DNA of 64,000 bases, from assembly GCF_001704415.2 (NCBI RefSeq), contig NC_030814.1, positions 74,455,121 to 74,519,120 of the forward strand, read 5' to 3'. Below the pieces are notes generated by a model. That model saw only the letters and a list, made by a program, of their open reading frames with translations. It searched no databases and had not been told where the DNA came from. Every line of letters begins with the position of its first letter. The first letter of the stretch is position 1. A program made the position numbers and the translations under genes. The DNA comes from Capra hircus (taxonomy: Eukaryota; Chordata; Mammalia; Artiodactyla; Bovidae). Positions 47,791 to 60,271 of this stretch are shown in pieces.

Positions 47791-48751
47791 TCTATAACTG
47801 TCACCTAGACATAGCTTTGGCCGGGAGGAAGGTGCCTTACCTAAATACTTCTGCTATAATTTTGTGATTTCCCTAAAAGTCAAATTTACCATGCACCCTC
47901 AACCAAAAAAAAAAAAAGAGAGAGAGAATTTGAAAGAAAATAAAAACCTGGGTTATGTCAATGCGCTCTATATTTCACACACACTCATGCATTTTTTCTG
48001 CATTGAATTATACTCACTTTTGAAATACTATCATCATGCCAACTGTATCTCTAGAATACATTGGATTCTTGGTGGGTACAATGATTTTTAGGCAACTCTA
48101 ATGCTTTAGAGAAAATGCAGATCAAATATGCTGTTTAGCAGTTGACTGATGGTTCCCTTAATGTGTTCAAGTGACTTGGGAGTTATTGTAAAGGTATATG
48201 GCTTCAAAACCAAGAAGAAGAAAATGGGTTTGACTATATCTTAGTCATATTTTGGAAAGAAGGATTTGCATTTGGCAGTTATTTTCAGTTGCACACTATA
48301 AAAGAAGAAAATGTTTTGTTCATCCTGGCAAGAACAATATTTTCCTTTTTAGATTTATTTTAAAAATAATTTGTTGATTGAACAGTCACACAGGTAAATC
48401 ATTTTCCGCTAAAGCAATGACATTCCCAGGCCAGCAGGCTTAGTTCAAAATACTAAACCAGGCACCATCTGGAAAATCCATTTCCAAACTCTATGCCAAT
48501 GGGTTGAAACCCTGGTTTGCTCAACCTGTATTTGAATGAGTAACATACTTTTCAAACAGAACTGGCAAGTCAAAAACTTTAAAATTCTTGACCTTGACTT
48601 GTAGATACAATGACAAGCTTGAAGTTGACTTTACCCTTTAGTATGAAGCATCAACACTTGGCTGCATGGTAATTATGAAAGACAATGAGATTTAATTGCT
48701 AGGAAAACCACAGTGTTGTCCAGAACAAAGTCTGTGATTTAAATGTGTGTT
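47791..48751. other. Unassigned
   Basis: About 1 kb without recognised repeats apart from A-rich and GA-rich tracts near 47905-47930. Confidence 0.35.
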
Positions 48752-48962
48752 AGACGGCCAACTCATTGGATAAGACCCTGATGCTGGGGAAGAGAGGGCA
48801 AAAGGACAATGGGGAGCAGAGGATGAGATGGTTAGATAGCATCACCAACTCAATGGACATGAATCTGGGCAGACTCCAGGACATAGTGTAGGGCAGGGGA
48901 GCCTGGTGTGCTGCAGTCGATGGAGTCACAAAGAGTTGGACACAACTTAGCGACTGAACAAG
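48752..48962 (+). mobile_element. BovB LINE 3' end
   Basis: Sense copy of the last ~210 bp: 'gccaactcattggataagac', 'gatgagatggttagatagca', 'agttggacacaacttagcga'. It encodes only a decayed C-terminus. Confidence 0.9.
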
Positions 48963-49149
48963 GATAATGAACAAGATGGCCTCGAAATGTGTACTTCAGT
49001 GCTCCTTATCAAAACTATACTGCTCACCTCCTCTAGACATTCTCTTGCATGAGCAGTTATTCGCTATTTGGTGTGTGATTTTCCAACTGCATCCTAAATT
49101 CTGTAAGGATAGGGAAACTAACATTTATTTGATTTCTTCTATAGTCTCC

Positions 49150-49500
49150 CTCCCGTCTTTCATTTAGTTAGTGTTTATTGAGTCCTGCTGTTTTCCAAAC
49201 AGCAATACTGAGGGATGCAAATACAAAGAGCAATGTTCCCTATCCTTGAGATTTTAAATCTAATGAGAAAAAATAGGTATGAAAACAAATCATTACCAGG
49301 TACTAGGAAAAGTGGTATACTACAGGCATATAAAGAATATTATGGGACAAGAAAGGGAACAACCACATTGGCCTAGGAGTGACCCCAGAGATTGCTTTAG
49401 GGTTGACCTTGAAGACTGAGCAGGATTTAAATTAGGGCAAGGAGGCTAAGAACATTTCAGATAATGGCAAAGGCCAGAAGACCCTGCAGGCAGGGTGTTC
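49150..49500 (-). mobile_element. L2-like ancient repeat, antisense
   Basis: 'agtgtttattgagtcctgct', 'gggatgcaaatacaaagagc', 'ccttgagattttaaatctaa' and 'ataatggcaaaggccagaag' match the same old pattern noted at 23.2 kb. Confidence 0.45.
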
Positions 49501-49649
49501 TCACATTAGTGCTTGTCCCAATTAGCTTTGGCTGGAAGACAACATATTCTCCAGAAATCTTACTGTAATTATATGATTTCCCTAAGTAACAGGAACATAA
49601 TGGAAATGTACATTCTGAGCAACGTAATACAGCAGAAGTATGTGTTCAA

Positions 49650-49850
49650 AGCAAGTGATTTGGAGCCAGAATGGCTGGGTCCAACCTAAACACGTAAATG
49701 CTGTCTGACTTTCAGCAAGTTATTTAAGTGTTGTAAGCTTCAGTGTCTTGCCCTGTAAACTGAGGAAGATATTAGTAATTACCTCATAAAAGCTATTGTC
49801 CAGACTAGGTAGTTATTAAAATTTTCTTAGAAAAGTGATAGGCTTGGAAG
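49650..49850 (+). mobile_element. MIR SINE relic
   Basis: 'ggagccagaatggctgggtc', 'actttcagcaagttatttaa', 'ccctgtaaactgaggaagat' and 'tacctcataaaagctattgt' give the full MIR order including the conserved core. Confidence 0.75.
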
Positions 49851-50276
49851 AATTTTCCATAAACGTTAGCATCAAATATTTGAATTATTCACTTTATTTA
49901 ACTCTCTTTCTGATCTATAATTTACATACCATTTGATTAATCCATTTATAGTATATGTCAATGATTCTAGTTAATTCAGAGGATTTTGCAACTATCAACT
50001 CAATCTAATTTTAGAATATTTTCTTCCTCTCAAAAAGATACCTATTGAATTTCATTCTGTTTTTACTCTTCTATCTCCCAGGTCTATGTAAAAACTAATC
50101 TCATTTCTGGCTCTAAAGATTTTCCTATTCTAGACATTTCATGCAAAAGTCATGATAAAAAAAAAGTGGTCTTTTTTGTCTAAGTTCTTTCTCTTAGTAT
50201 AGTATTTTCAAGATTAATCCATATTATAGCATGCACGAGTACTTTATTCCTTTTTATGGCTGAACTATCTATGTTC

Positions 50277-50397
50277 TGGGCTTCCCTGATAGCTCAGTTG
50301 ATAAAGAATCTGCCTGAAATGTGGGAAACTCTGGTTTGATTCCTGGGTCAGGAAGATCTATGGGAGAAGGGATAAGCTACCCATTCCAGTACTTTGG
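50277..50397 (+). mobile_element. Bov-tA SINE, first (truncated) unit of a tandem pair
   Basis: Full tRNA head from 'gggcttccctgatagctcag', but the BovA body stops at 'ccattccagtactttgg' and runs straight into a second head. The left copy of the shared duplication (tatctatgttc) is at 50266-50276. Confidence 0.9.
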
Positions 50398-50567
50398 AGC
50401 TTCCCTTATGGCTCAGCTGGTAAAGAATCTGCATGCAATGTGGAAGACTTGGGTTTGATTCCTGGGTTGGAAAGATCCCGTGGAGAAGGCGAAGGCTACC
50501 CACTCCAGTATTCTTGCGTCCGTCCACAAAAGAGTCGGGCACAACTGAGCAACTTTCACTTTCACTT
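50398..50567 (+). mobile_element. Bov-tA SINE, second unit of the tandem pair
   Basis: Starts 'agcttcccttatggctcagc' and ends with 'gcacaactgagcaactttca' plus the CACTTT tail. About 30 bp of the BovA body after 'cagtattcttgc' is missing. Right duplication copy (tatctatattc) at 50568-50578. Confidence 0.9.
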
Positions 50568-51835
50568 TATCTATATTCCATTATGTGAAGGGCCATATTA
50601 TATTTACATATTCATAAGTTGATGGGAATTTTGGATGTTCTGTTGGTAGTATATTATGAATAATGCTGCTGTGAACATTTGGGTACAAGTTTTTTCATGG
50701 ACATATTTTTCATTTCTCTTGGTTACATGCATAGGAATGTAGTTACTAGGTCATATGTTAACATTTTGACATTTTGAAGAATTGCCAATGTGTTTTCCAA
50801 AGTAGTTGTACAATTTTCTTTACCATCAGGAATATACATGAACGTTTCAATATAATTATATACTCATCACTAACTGTTTATTCTATTTTTGTGAAAATTG
50901 CTGTTCATTAAAAAACAAAACAAAACCTTGTATTGGAGTACATAAAGCCAGTTGACAAGCAATATTGTAATAGTTTCAGGTGAACAGCGAAAGGACTCAG
51001 CCATACATATACATGTATTCGTTCTCCCCCAAACTCCCCTCCCATCCAGGCTGCCACACAACAATGAGCAGAGTTCCATGTGCTATACAGTGGGTCCTCA
51101 TTGGTTATCCATTTTATTTTATTTTATTTTTAAATTTTTTATTTTTTTAAATTTTAAAATCTTTAATTTTTACATGCGTTCCCAAACATGAATATAGAGG
51201 TATGTGCATGTCCATCCCAATTTTACTGGGCTTGCATTGAAGCTATAGATGGCTTTGGGTAGTGTAGACATTCTAACAATATTAATTCTACTGATCTAAG
51301 AACATGGGATTTGTTCCTTTATCTTTTTTTTTTTTTTTCATCATTGTCTTATGGTTGTTGGCATAGGGATCACTGATTTCCTTGGTTAATTTTATTCCTA
51401 AGGTATTTTATTATTTTGATACGATTGTAAATGGGAAAGCTTTCTTTACATTTTTTCAGAGTTTATTGTGAGAGTTATGAAATGCAAGTATTTTTTGTAT
51501 GTCAGTTTTGTATCATGAAGCTTTACTGAAATCATTGATATGTTTTAAGTGTTCTGGTGGAGTTTTTAAGATTTCCTATATACAAGAGCACATCATTAGC
51601 ACACAGACACAGTTTCACTAGTTACTTTCAGATTTGGATGACTTTTATTTCTTTTGCTTACCTGACTGCTGTGGTTAGGACTTCTGGTATAATGCTGAGT
51701 GGGAGGAGTGAGAATGGGCACCCTTGTCTTGTTTCTCATCTTAAAGGGAAAACTTTCAACTTTTCACCATTGAGTATGATGCAAGCTATGGGACTGTCAC
51801 ATATGACCTTTATTGGGTTGAAGTATGTTCAATCT

Positions 51836-51953
51836 TGGAGAAGGAAATGGCAAACCACTCCAGTATTCTTGCCTGGAGAAGAGGAGCCTGGCAGCCTACA
51901 GTCCATGGGGTCTCAAGAGTTGGACACGACTTAGTGACTAAACCAGCACCACC
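51836..51953 (+). mobile_element. BovA SINE unit nested in L1
   Basis: Headless BovA body from 'tggagaaggaaatggcaaac' to 'gacttagtgactaaaccagc'. Flanked by atgttcaatct at 51825-51835 and atattcaatct at 51954-51964 (10 of 11). Confidence 0.92.
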
Positions 51954-52327
51954 ATATTCAATCTACACCTATTAGTAAAAGTTTCTATCATAAAAGGATG
52001 TTGAATTTTGTTGATTACTTTTCTACATCTGTTGAGATGACTTTATCATTCAATTAATTTTATTCTGTTAAGCATCCTTGCAGTCCAGGGTTAAATCCCA
52101 CATGATAATAGTATATGTACTGGTTAATTTAGTTTGCAAGCATTTTGTTGAGAGATTTTGCATCTATATTCATAGAGATACTATCTTTTGGTTTTCTTAT
52201 TGTGTTCTTCTTTGGCTTTAGTATCAGGGTTATACTGGCCTTGTAAAATAAGTTTGGAGGTTTCCTTCCTCTTCAAATTTTCAGTTCTTCTTTGAGAAGA
52301 ACTGGCATTATTTCTTCTTTAAATATT

Positions 52328-52546
52328 TGGTGAAAGTGAAGTTGCTCAGTTGTGTCTGACCCTTTGTGACCCCGTGGACTGTAGCCCACCAGGCTCCTCC
52401 GTCCATGGGATTCTCCAGGCAAGAATACTGGAGTGGGTGGCCATTTCCTTCTCCAGGGGATCTTCCTGACCCAGAGATTGAACCTAGGTCTCCCACATTG
52501 CAGGCAGATGCTTTAACCTCTGAGCCACCAGGGAAGCAGTAGAAAT
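52328..52546 (-). mobile_element. Bov-tA SINE nested in L1, antisense
   Basis: Full antisense copy from 'gtgaagttgctcagttgtgt' to 'gagccaccagggaagc'. The L1 text resumes right after it. Confidence 0.93.
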
Positions 52547-53000
52547 CATCTAAACCTGAGCTTTTTTTTTGGAGAGAGATTTTGATTACTGATTCAATCA
52601 CCTTACTCATTGTGAGGCTGATCAGATTTTCTGTTTTTATGATTCACTCTTGGCAGGTTGTAATTCCTAAGAATTTATCCTTTTCTTCTGAGTTGCCTAA
52701 TTTATTGGCACGGACTTGTTCATAGTACTCTCTTATGATCCTTTGTAGTTTTGTGGTATAAATTATAAAGTCTCTCCTCTTTCATTAATAATTTCATTTG
52801 AGTCCTCTTTATTTCTTGCCAAGTCTAGCTGAAGCTTTGCCAATTTTGTTTATAAAAAAAAAAAAAAAAACTAACTCCTAGTTTCATTGTTTTTTTCCCT
52901 ATGGTTTTTCTATTCCCTGTCTTGTTTCTGCTCTGGTATTTTCTATCTCCTTTCTTTCTTCTTCCAACTTTTGGTTTTGTTTGTTATTCTTTCCTAGTTT

Positions 53001-53870
53001 AGTAAACTTCTGGCTGCTCTAAAGTTTTGCTTGCATCATGGAGTTATGAGCCTTCTCTAATTGGCCTCCAGTACTCTTAAGAAATAAATTTTCTATGCTC
53101 CATTTCAAATAAATTCAGATTCCATCAATTCTATGGCCTGCCTTTATTCTGGACAGAACACCAGAACTATTGCACTGCAGCTTGGTTGGTTGGCAGGGAG
53201 CTAAATTATTCTGCAGTGACATCCTTACTCTATGAGTGGTCATAGGGTAGGAGTGGAGAACACCTCTAGTTTTCTCAGGTTGACTCTCCTAGCCTGGAAA
53301 TTCCACACTACAAGCAATCTCAGGTAGGGATCACTCCCGCAACATTTTAAGTAGAACTTCTGTTCCATAGGTAAGGGTTGGATAGGGGAATGGAGACCTA
53401 GTCGTTTTAGTCATACTTGGCTGGGATAGAACTTCTGCAGCATGGGACAGGAGGGGACAAGAGACACCAACAGACTTTTTGAGAGTGAAATCATATCCCC
53501 AGACTGGATACTGGGAGAGAGTCCCATATTCTTAGTTCTTTTTCCGTCTGTATAGAACACTCAGGGTTGAGCTTCTGTAATGCAAAACTGGTGGGGGTAG
53601 GGGAGAGGATGCTCCTGGTGGTAAGGGATTAGAGCATGGATCAGATTTACAGTTATGTTTTTACGGAGATTTAGCAGATTTTCTATAATGAATGTTTCTC
53701 CATTTTCAGTTTGCCCTTAGGATAATTTCCAGGGACTTTGAATAATTTGCTGGTTTGATTTTTTGTTTAAAATAATTTTCACAAGTTAAATTGTAGTTTT
53801 CTTGGGGAGAGGGTCCCCCAGTCTCCTTACTTGGCCATTCAGGAGATCTTCTCTCCTTTGATTACTTATT
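53001..53870. other. Uncertain, possibly old L1 5' leader
   Basis: Continues directly from the L1 block with more balanced composition. Text such as 'ttcagtttgcccttaggata' and 'gagagggtcccccagtctcc' is reminiscent of reversed L1M leader sequence. Not secure. Confidence 0.3.
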
Positions 53871-54449
53871 TTTGCCAGTGCATTTTATTTATTTTTAATC
53901 TATTATGAGAGCATTAATTAATCACTTCTATAACCATAAATCCTGCCATGTATTTTTATAAGAAACTACATTTCCTCATGTCTGACAAAAACCTCTGTAC
54001 TAAAAAAAAAAAAAAAAAAGTAGATTCATATGTTTTGAATCTGTCTTATAGGCCCCTGTTGGAAAATCAGATTTCTCACTAGAATATTAAAGAATCTAAG
54101 GAAACTAATACAGAGAAAAATGAACTCTTTAGAAACTATTGTTTCCCGAAAGTGAGGCAGTGCTAAGCAAGGGCCTAGGGACAAGAACTGAACAAATTGT
54201 GTTACCTGGAAATTGGAGGTCCTAGTAGAAACACAGATGCCGGCCATAGATGCTGGCACACGACCAGGATCATGTGCAGAAATATCCATTTCAACAAAGG
54301 GCAGTGGAGGCGCAGCTCTGCCATGCAATGTGGAATGTATATGCTTATCCCTGGACACTGCCAGAACTTTTAGGCCATCCTAAGGAGAAGGAGAGGGACA
54401 GTGAGGAGACAACCTACTCTGCCAAAATGACTGTTGGTGGTGGTGGTTT
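53871..54449. other. Unassigned
   Basis: A-run at 54002-54019. A 110-codon minus frame at 54026-54358 has no recognised motif. Confidence 0.35.
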
Positions 54450-54690
54450 TTTTTTTTTTAATGGAAAAAATTGCTGATTTACAATGATGTATTAGTTTCA
54501 GGTGTACAGGAAAGTGATTCAGATCACTTTAGATTCATATTGATTATAGATTATTATGATATGGAGCACAGCTCACTGTGCTATACAGTAGATCCTTGTT
54601 GGGCATCTGTTTTACATATAGTAGTGTCCATATGCTAACCGCAGACTCCTAATTTATCACTCCTTCTTCCTTTCCCCTTTGAAACAGACT
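54450..54690 (-). mobile_element. L1 3' UTR fragment, antisense
   Basis: T-run, then 'gctgatttacaatgatgtat', 'caggtgtacaggaaagtgat', 'ctgtgctatacagtagatcc', ending in 'tttcccctttg'. 5'-truncated insertion. Confidence 0.88.
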
Positions 54691-54744
54691 TTTAAACTAA
54701 AAATTAGTGAGTTACCGTGATAATACAAGGTTAAATTTTCCCCT

Positions 54745-55130
54745 CTGATACAGACTGAATATTTGTGTTTCCACAGAAGTTGATGCTGAGTTAATCCTCA
54801 GTGAGATGGTATTTGGAGGAGCCTTTGGAAGGTGGTTGTCATAAAGGAAGAGCTCTCATGAATAGAACCAATCCCTTTATAAACGATATCCCAGATGGTT
54901 TCCTTGCCTCTTCTCCCATGTGAGGACACAGAAAGCAGTTAGCAATCGGAAACCCAGAAGAAGCCTCTCTCTGGAACTCAGTTATGCTTGTACCCTGATC
55001 TCAGACTTCCCAACTCCAGAACTGTGAGGGAAAAAGCTGTTGTTTATAAGCCACATAGTCTATGGTATTCCGTTGTGTCAGACATCCTTCAAGCAGAGAT
55101 GAATAAACCAGACCGAATCTAGTTCTGTTT
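54745..55130 (+). mobile_element. Solo LTR, ERVL-MaLR
   Basis: 'tacagactgaatatttgtgt', 'gagatggtatttggaggagc', 'cctcttctcccatgtgagga', 'ctccagaactgtgagggaaa' and 'ttgtttataagccacatagt' give the standard MaLR LTR order. No internal part adjoins it. Confidence 0.8.
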
Positions 55131-57557
55131 TAGAAATAAAAGGAAGTTACATATTTAAATACTTGAATTTTGTGATTAAAAATTCTTACCACCTACATTA
55201 TTATACCTTCTACTAGTTCCATGTAGGTGTCATGTGAAAAATAAGCTGAAATACAAGGTGAAAAGAAAAATCCAAGTAACATTATAATAAATAAAAATCT
55301 GCTCTCATGTTTTTAAAAAGACTGATATATGGTACTAAAATATTAAGCTTAATAGATGTCCTCACGTGTCACCACCCGTGCATATGTACTTGTAAGCATA
55401 CATATACACACACCACTCAGTTCAAATATACCTGTAAGAAGCTGACTTTTAAACTTCTCTTCCTGTCCCAGGCCAATGATCATAATGCATTAACTTTAAA
55501 TGACTGAAACTGCATATAATAATTCATAAGATCCCCATTATATATTGTTTATTATGCTTTGGACAAATAAACTGGACCAGATATGTCTTCAGAGTATTCT
55601 GCAAAGGAAATATGTGTCCTGTAAAACACTATTATAAGTAGACCACTTGGGAGATGTCTAAACAACTTATGAGTATACAAATATTCATGAAGCACACAGG
55701 ACAATTTATAAGCTTTTATTTCTAATGCAATTGCTGAATGTTAATGTAGAAGCCATTCATTTGAGCAAACCTCTTAGGACCATTACATGCAACAGTAAGA
55801 TGAATTCTGCCTACTATCTTCTGAAGGAAAGTTCAGTTGAAACAAACAGCATTACCCATGACCCCTAATTCATGGTGAAACAGTTTCCATAAAGACTTTG
55901 GGTTTTGTGTGATTCTCACACATTGATATTATGATTTAATGCATCTATCATGTGTATCTGGCTTTGGTTACACTATATTTCTTTTTTTATTTGTATTTTC
56001 TTCTCTGAACTCTCCTCTCCTTTGTATGTTTTACTCCGTATACCTAACAGGCAGATTCTTTACCACTAGCACCACCTGGGAAGCCCTCATACCTAAATCA
56101 CCCTACCCCAATATTGTCTCTGAATTGAAAGTTTCCAGATGAGGAGGGACTACTAAGCAATCTCTCTTGCTGGGAACCTTTCTTTACCAGTCTTAGCAAA
56201 TAGAAGCTTTCTTTCTTTCCTGCTATCTCTGTGCAGCACAATTCTGTTCATGAAATAATAAAGGACTCTGGCATGGTTATATTGTGATATGATAATTTTG
56301 ATGGCCATGAATATGCACACCGTGATGTAACAGTGTTCAGTAGGGTTGAAGTTAATAAAAGTGATACATAGCTACGTCACAATGGCAACAGCTACAAGAT
56401 TTCTCTTTTCAAATGGATCTCCCAAACGTGGTCCTCTTGAAGGCTTAAGGGAACTGCTCTGTAGGAATCTGTTCAGTCATTCTGACACACTCTTAGAAAA
56501 GGAGACTGGTGATGATCAAATCTGCCTGCTAGATGGTAATAGCAACTTCTGCCTGTTCTCCAGAGGCCTATGACCATCAGCAGAAGCATTCAGCTTTATG
56601 AACTATCAACAGTGTGTCATCCTCTAAAGTCAAATCTCTGGAGGATAGAATCATACCTTTTTCCCTTACATAAAGTTTACTGCATGGAGCAACACTAAAA
56701 ATTATTCATACATGTCCAATGTCACATTATTAATATGAGTTTAGGAACCCAAGAGGAAAGTGTTCTGTCATTTAGCTTGAATATGTTTTCCATTGCTTTG
56801 CGAGAATTTTAAAGTTACTCAGTGGGAATTCCTCTCTGGGAATCATTTCATAGTTCTTGCATATTAAATGATACACATTCTAGATAAATTAAAGTTTGAT
56901 AAATATTTCTTATATATGTGGTTTTTTTGTATTAGTACCAAGTTATTCTAAACCAACTACTCTAAAATATGGACGACTTTAGGTATCATGGGCTAATGCG
57001 ATCAGCATAAACTGTGGAGTCTCCTTGGCATATGTTCTAAAGCTCTAGAGAGCTGTAAAGATGGGGGCTGTGAAGTGCTCTTTGACTGTTTTCTGTTTTC
57101 ATACCTTGTGCAGTCTGTATTGAGTTTTAGACAAAAAATAAGTAATATGAATATCCACGCTTATTCTAATTTCAGATAAATCTCCAATATAATAATGAGT
57201 CATTTATTACACTGTATGGCCTCTAATAAACTTTTATCTTAATATAACAAAAATTTTAAAAGTACATCTACTTCACCAGCTTATACATGCACTCTTTATT
57301 TGCAGGGTGTTGCATATTTTGTAAAAACTTATTGCATCTATAAATTTGAGTAACCATTTGGCATATAGAATTGTTCCAGCATCACATAGAAACTTCTTTG
57401 TGTTACCCCTTGAAGGTTTTATCTTTCCTTTAATTTTAACCCCTGCAACAGTTGTTCTCATTAATAAATCTTATTCTATAAATGGAATCATATGAAATGT
57501 AAAAAAAAAAAAAAGTACATCTAATCTTCTATTAAGATATTGTCTATTAAAACTCCT
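55131..57557. other. Mostly unassigned; 39-bp Bov-tA head scrap at 56049-56088
   Basis: The scrap 'aggcagattctttaccacta' plus 'ccacctgggaagccc' is a reversed Bov-tA head without a body. A 75-codon frame at 56346-56573 has no recognised domain. The remainder is AT-rich with an A-run at 57501-57514. Confidence 0.4.
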
Positions 57558-57686
57558 GGCTGGAGAAAGAAATGGCAACCCACTCTAATATTCTTGCCTG
57601 GGAAATCCCATGGACAGAAGAGCCTGGCAGGCTACAGTCAGTGGGGTTACAAGAGTGAGACACGACTTGGCGACTAAAACCACTAT
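57558..57686 (+). mobile_element. BovA SINE unit, headless
   Basis: 'tggctggagaaagaaatggc' to 'gagacacgacttggcgacta'. Lacks the tRNA head. Confidence 0.88.
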
Positions 57687-58117
57687 ACGATTGAAGTTTT
57701 CCAAAGGTCTTTTTTTTTAAAAAAAAAAAGATTCCTTTAAGAGATAGTAATGTTGTATGTTCAAAGAAAAGACCATAGCACACGGCCAGAAAGAGTGAAG
57801 TGTTCCTGCTCAAGGCTGGGGCTTTCTCTTTTATTTCCCACTCCTGAATCAAGGCTGTTAAATAGGTGTTCTTTTTTTTTTTTTTTAAATAGGTGTTCTT
57901 AAATGCCTCATGGAGACAAATGTTTGAGTTAAACTGTATGCAGAAAACAAAAGATGGCTCCTGGCATTGGACAACTTGAATGGTTGACAGCCTTCACTTT
58001 CGCTTGCTGAAGCTCATATGCATATTTCTATCATAAATAAAACATTTAAACTGTTTTTGAAGAGGACAGAAAATGCAACAAATTTGGAGGCAATGGTTTC
58101 TTCATATAAAAATATAT
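57687..58117. other. Unassigned
   Basis: Adjacent T- and A-runs at 57710-57730 and a T-run at about 57872-57886. No recognised repeat. Confidence 0.35.
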
Positions 58118-58189
58118 TTAAAAAAATTTTATTGCAGTGTAGTTGATTTACAATGTTGTATTAGTTTCAAGTGTAAAATATAATGGTTA

Positions 58190-58280
58190 AGTTGTATATA
58201 TATGTATATATATACACACACACATGCAGTTATATATATGTATATATGTGTTATATATGTATACACACATATATACGTAT
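58190..58280. repeat. (TA)n/(CA)n mixed microsatellite
   Basis: Alternating TATATG, CACACA and ATATAC units, replacing a TA-rich part of the L1 3' UTR. Confidence 0.85.
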
Positions 58281-58390
58281 ATTCATTCTTCGATTCTTTT
58301 CCCATATAGGTTACTATAAAATATTGAGCAGAGTTCCCTCTGTTGTCTAGTAGCTTCCTGTTGATTATCTACTTTATGTATAGTAGTATG

Positions 58391-58471
58391 ATGGACAGGG
58401 AGGCCTGGCGTGCTGCGATTTATGGGGTCGCAAAGAGTCGGACACGACTGAGCGACTGAACTGAACTGAAA
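58391..58471 (+). mobile_element. BovB 3' end, ~80 bp, nested in L1
   Basis: 'atggacagggaggcctggcg', 'gggtcgcaaagagtcggaca', 'gactgaactgaactgaa'. Sequence is nearly consensus-like, so a recent insertion. L1 continues on both sides. Confidence 0.9.
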
Positions 58472-60065
58472 CTGATGTGCATGTCCATCCACTCCCAAAC
58501 TATTCCTCCCCAAACTTTTCCTCTTTGGTAATCAAAGTTTTCAAAATCTGTGAGTCTGTTTTCATTTTGCAGATAAGGTCACTTGTATCATTTTTTTAAA
58601 CTAAATTCAACATAAGAATGATATCACATGTTATTTGTCTATGTCTGACTTACTACACTTAGTATGATAATATCTAGGCCCATCCATGTGGTTGCAAATA
58701 AAATTATTTCATTCTTTTGTATGGCTGAGCAACATTGCATTATATATATGTACCACATTTTTTAAATCCCTTCATCTGCTTTTGCATTTTGAGTATTATA
58801 AACACTGCTGCAGTGAACACTGGAGTGCAGGCATCTTTTCAAACTATGTTTTCCTCGAGACATATTCTGAGGAGTTGGATTGCTGGATCATATGATAGTT
58901 CTATTTTTAGTTTTTTAAGGAACCTCCATACTGTTCTCCATAGTGGCTGTACCAATTTATGTACTCATCCAGAGTAGGAGGGGCCCCTTTTCTCCACACC
59001 CTCTCTAGTATTTATTGTTTATAGACTTTTTAATGATGGCTATTCCAACTTTAATTGATGTGAGGTGATACCTCATTGTAGCTTTGATTTGCATTTCTCT
59101 AATGGTTAGTAATATTGAGCATCTTTTCATGTGCATTTTGGCCATCTGCATGTGTTCTTCAAAGAGATGTCTATTTAGATCTGCTGCTCATTTTTGATTG
59201 GACTGTTTGGTTTTTGATATTGAACTGCATGAGTTGCTTGTACATTTTGAAGATTAACCCCTTGTTGATTCCTTCATTTGCTAATATGTTCTCCCATTGT
59301 CTGGGTTGTCTTTTCTTTTTGTTTATGGTTTTCTTTGCTGTTCAAAAGCTTTTAAGTGCAATCAGATCTCCTTTTTAAATTTTTATTTTTAAATTCATTA
59401 CTCTAGGAGGTGGATCCAAAAAGATGTTGCTGTGATTTCTGTTAAAGAGTACACTGGCTGTATTTTACTGTAAGAGTTTTATAGTGTCCGGTCTTACACT
59501 TAGACCTTTGATCCATTTTGAGTTTATCTTTGTGTATGGTGTTAGAGAATGTTCTAATTTCAGTCTTTTACGTGTAGTTATCCAGTTTTCCTTGCACTAT
59601 ATAGTGAAAAGGCTGTCTTTTCTCCATTGTCTATTCTTGACTCATTTGTCATAGATTAATTGATCAAAGGTGTGTTAGTTTATTTCTAGGCTTTCTATCT
59701 TCCATTGATCGCTACTTCTGTTTTGTGCCAGTACCATACTGTCTTGATGGCTGTAGTGTAGTCTGAAGTCTGGCAGCCTGATTCCTTCAGCTCTGTTTTT
59801 CTTTCTCAGGATTGCTTTGGCTATTTGGGGTCTTTTGTGCTTCCATACACATTTTAAGATTTTTATTCTATTTCTGTGAAAAATGACATGGGCAGTTTGA
59901 TAGAGATTGCATTGAATCTACAGATTGCCTTACGTAGTATAGTAATTTTGACAATATTGATTCTTCCAATCCAAGAATATGTTATATCATTTTCTTTGTT
60001 TGTGCCGTCTTTAATTTCTTTCATCGTTGTCTTATAGTCTCCAGAGTATAGGTCTTTCGCCTCCT

Positions 60066-60271
60066 CATGAAAGTGTTATTTGCTCAGCCGTGTCCAGCTC
60101 TTTGTGACCTGAACTATATAGCCCATCAGACCCTCTATGGAATTCTCCAGGAAAGAATACTGGAGTGGGTTGTCATTCCTTTTGCCAGAGGATCTTCTCA
60201 ATCCAGGGATCAAACCTGGGTCTCCTGTACTGCAGGCAGATTCTTTACCATCTGAGCCACTAGGGAAGCCC
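60066..60271 (-). mobile_element. Bov-tA SINE nested in L1, antisense
   Basis: From 'tgctcagccgtgtccagctc' to reversed head 'gccactagggaagccc'. Flanked by ctttcgcctcct at 60054-60065 and ctttacctcct at 60272-60282 (one substitution and one length difference). Confidence 0.92.

Larger units (their letters stand above)
49880..50880 (-). mobile_element. Old L1M 3' UTR, antisense, split by Bov-tA pair
   Basis: 'tgatctataatttacatacc' and 'tccatattatagcatgcacg' on the left; 'gaataatgctgctgtgaaca', 'gaattgccaatgtgttttcc' on the right of the SINE pair. Mammalian-wide L1M type, non-coding. Confidence 0.75.
50905..53000 (-). mobile_element. L1 LINE 3' UTR and ORF2, antisense, with two nested SINEs
   Basis: 3' UTR at 50930-51180 ('gtgctatacagtgggtcctc'), then ORF2 in reverse: 'gggcacccttgtcttgtttc', 'aatcccacatgataatagta', 'gttatactggccttgtaaaa', 'ttggcaggttgtaattccta'. 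Many stops. Truncated near 53000. It serves as an internal reference for the broken L1 at 38-41 kb. Confidence 0.85.

Noticed and set aside
56346..56573. 75-codon plus frame with balanced composition
   Set aside because: No recognised domain and no supporting gene structure. Kept only as unassigned.
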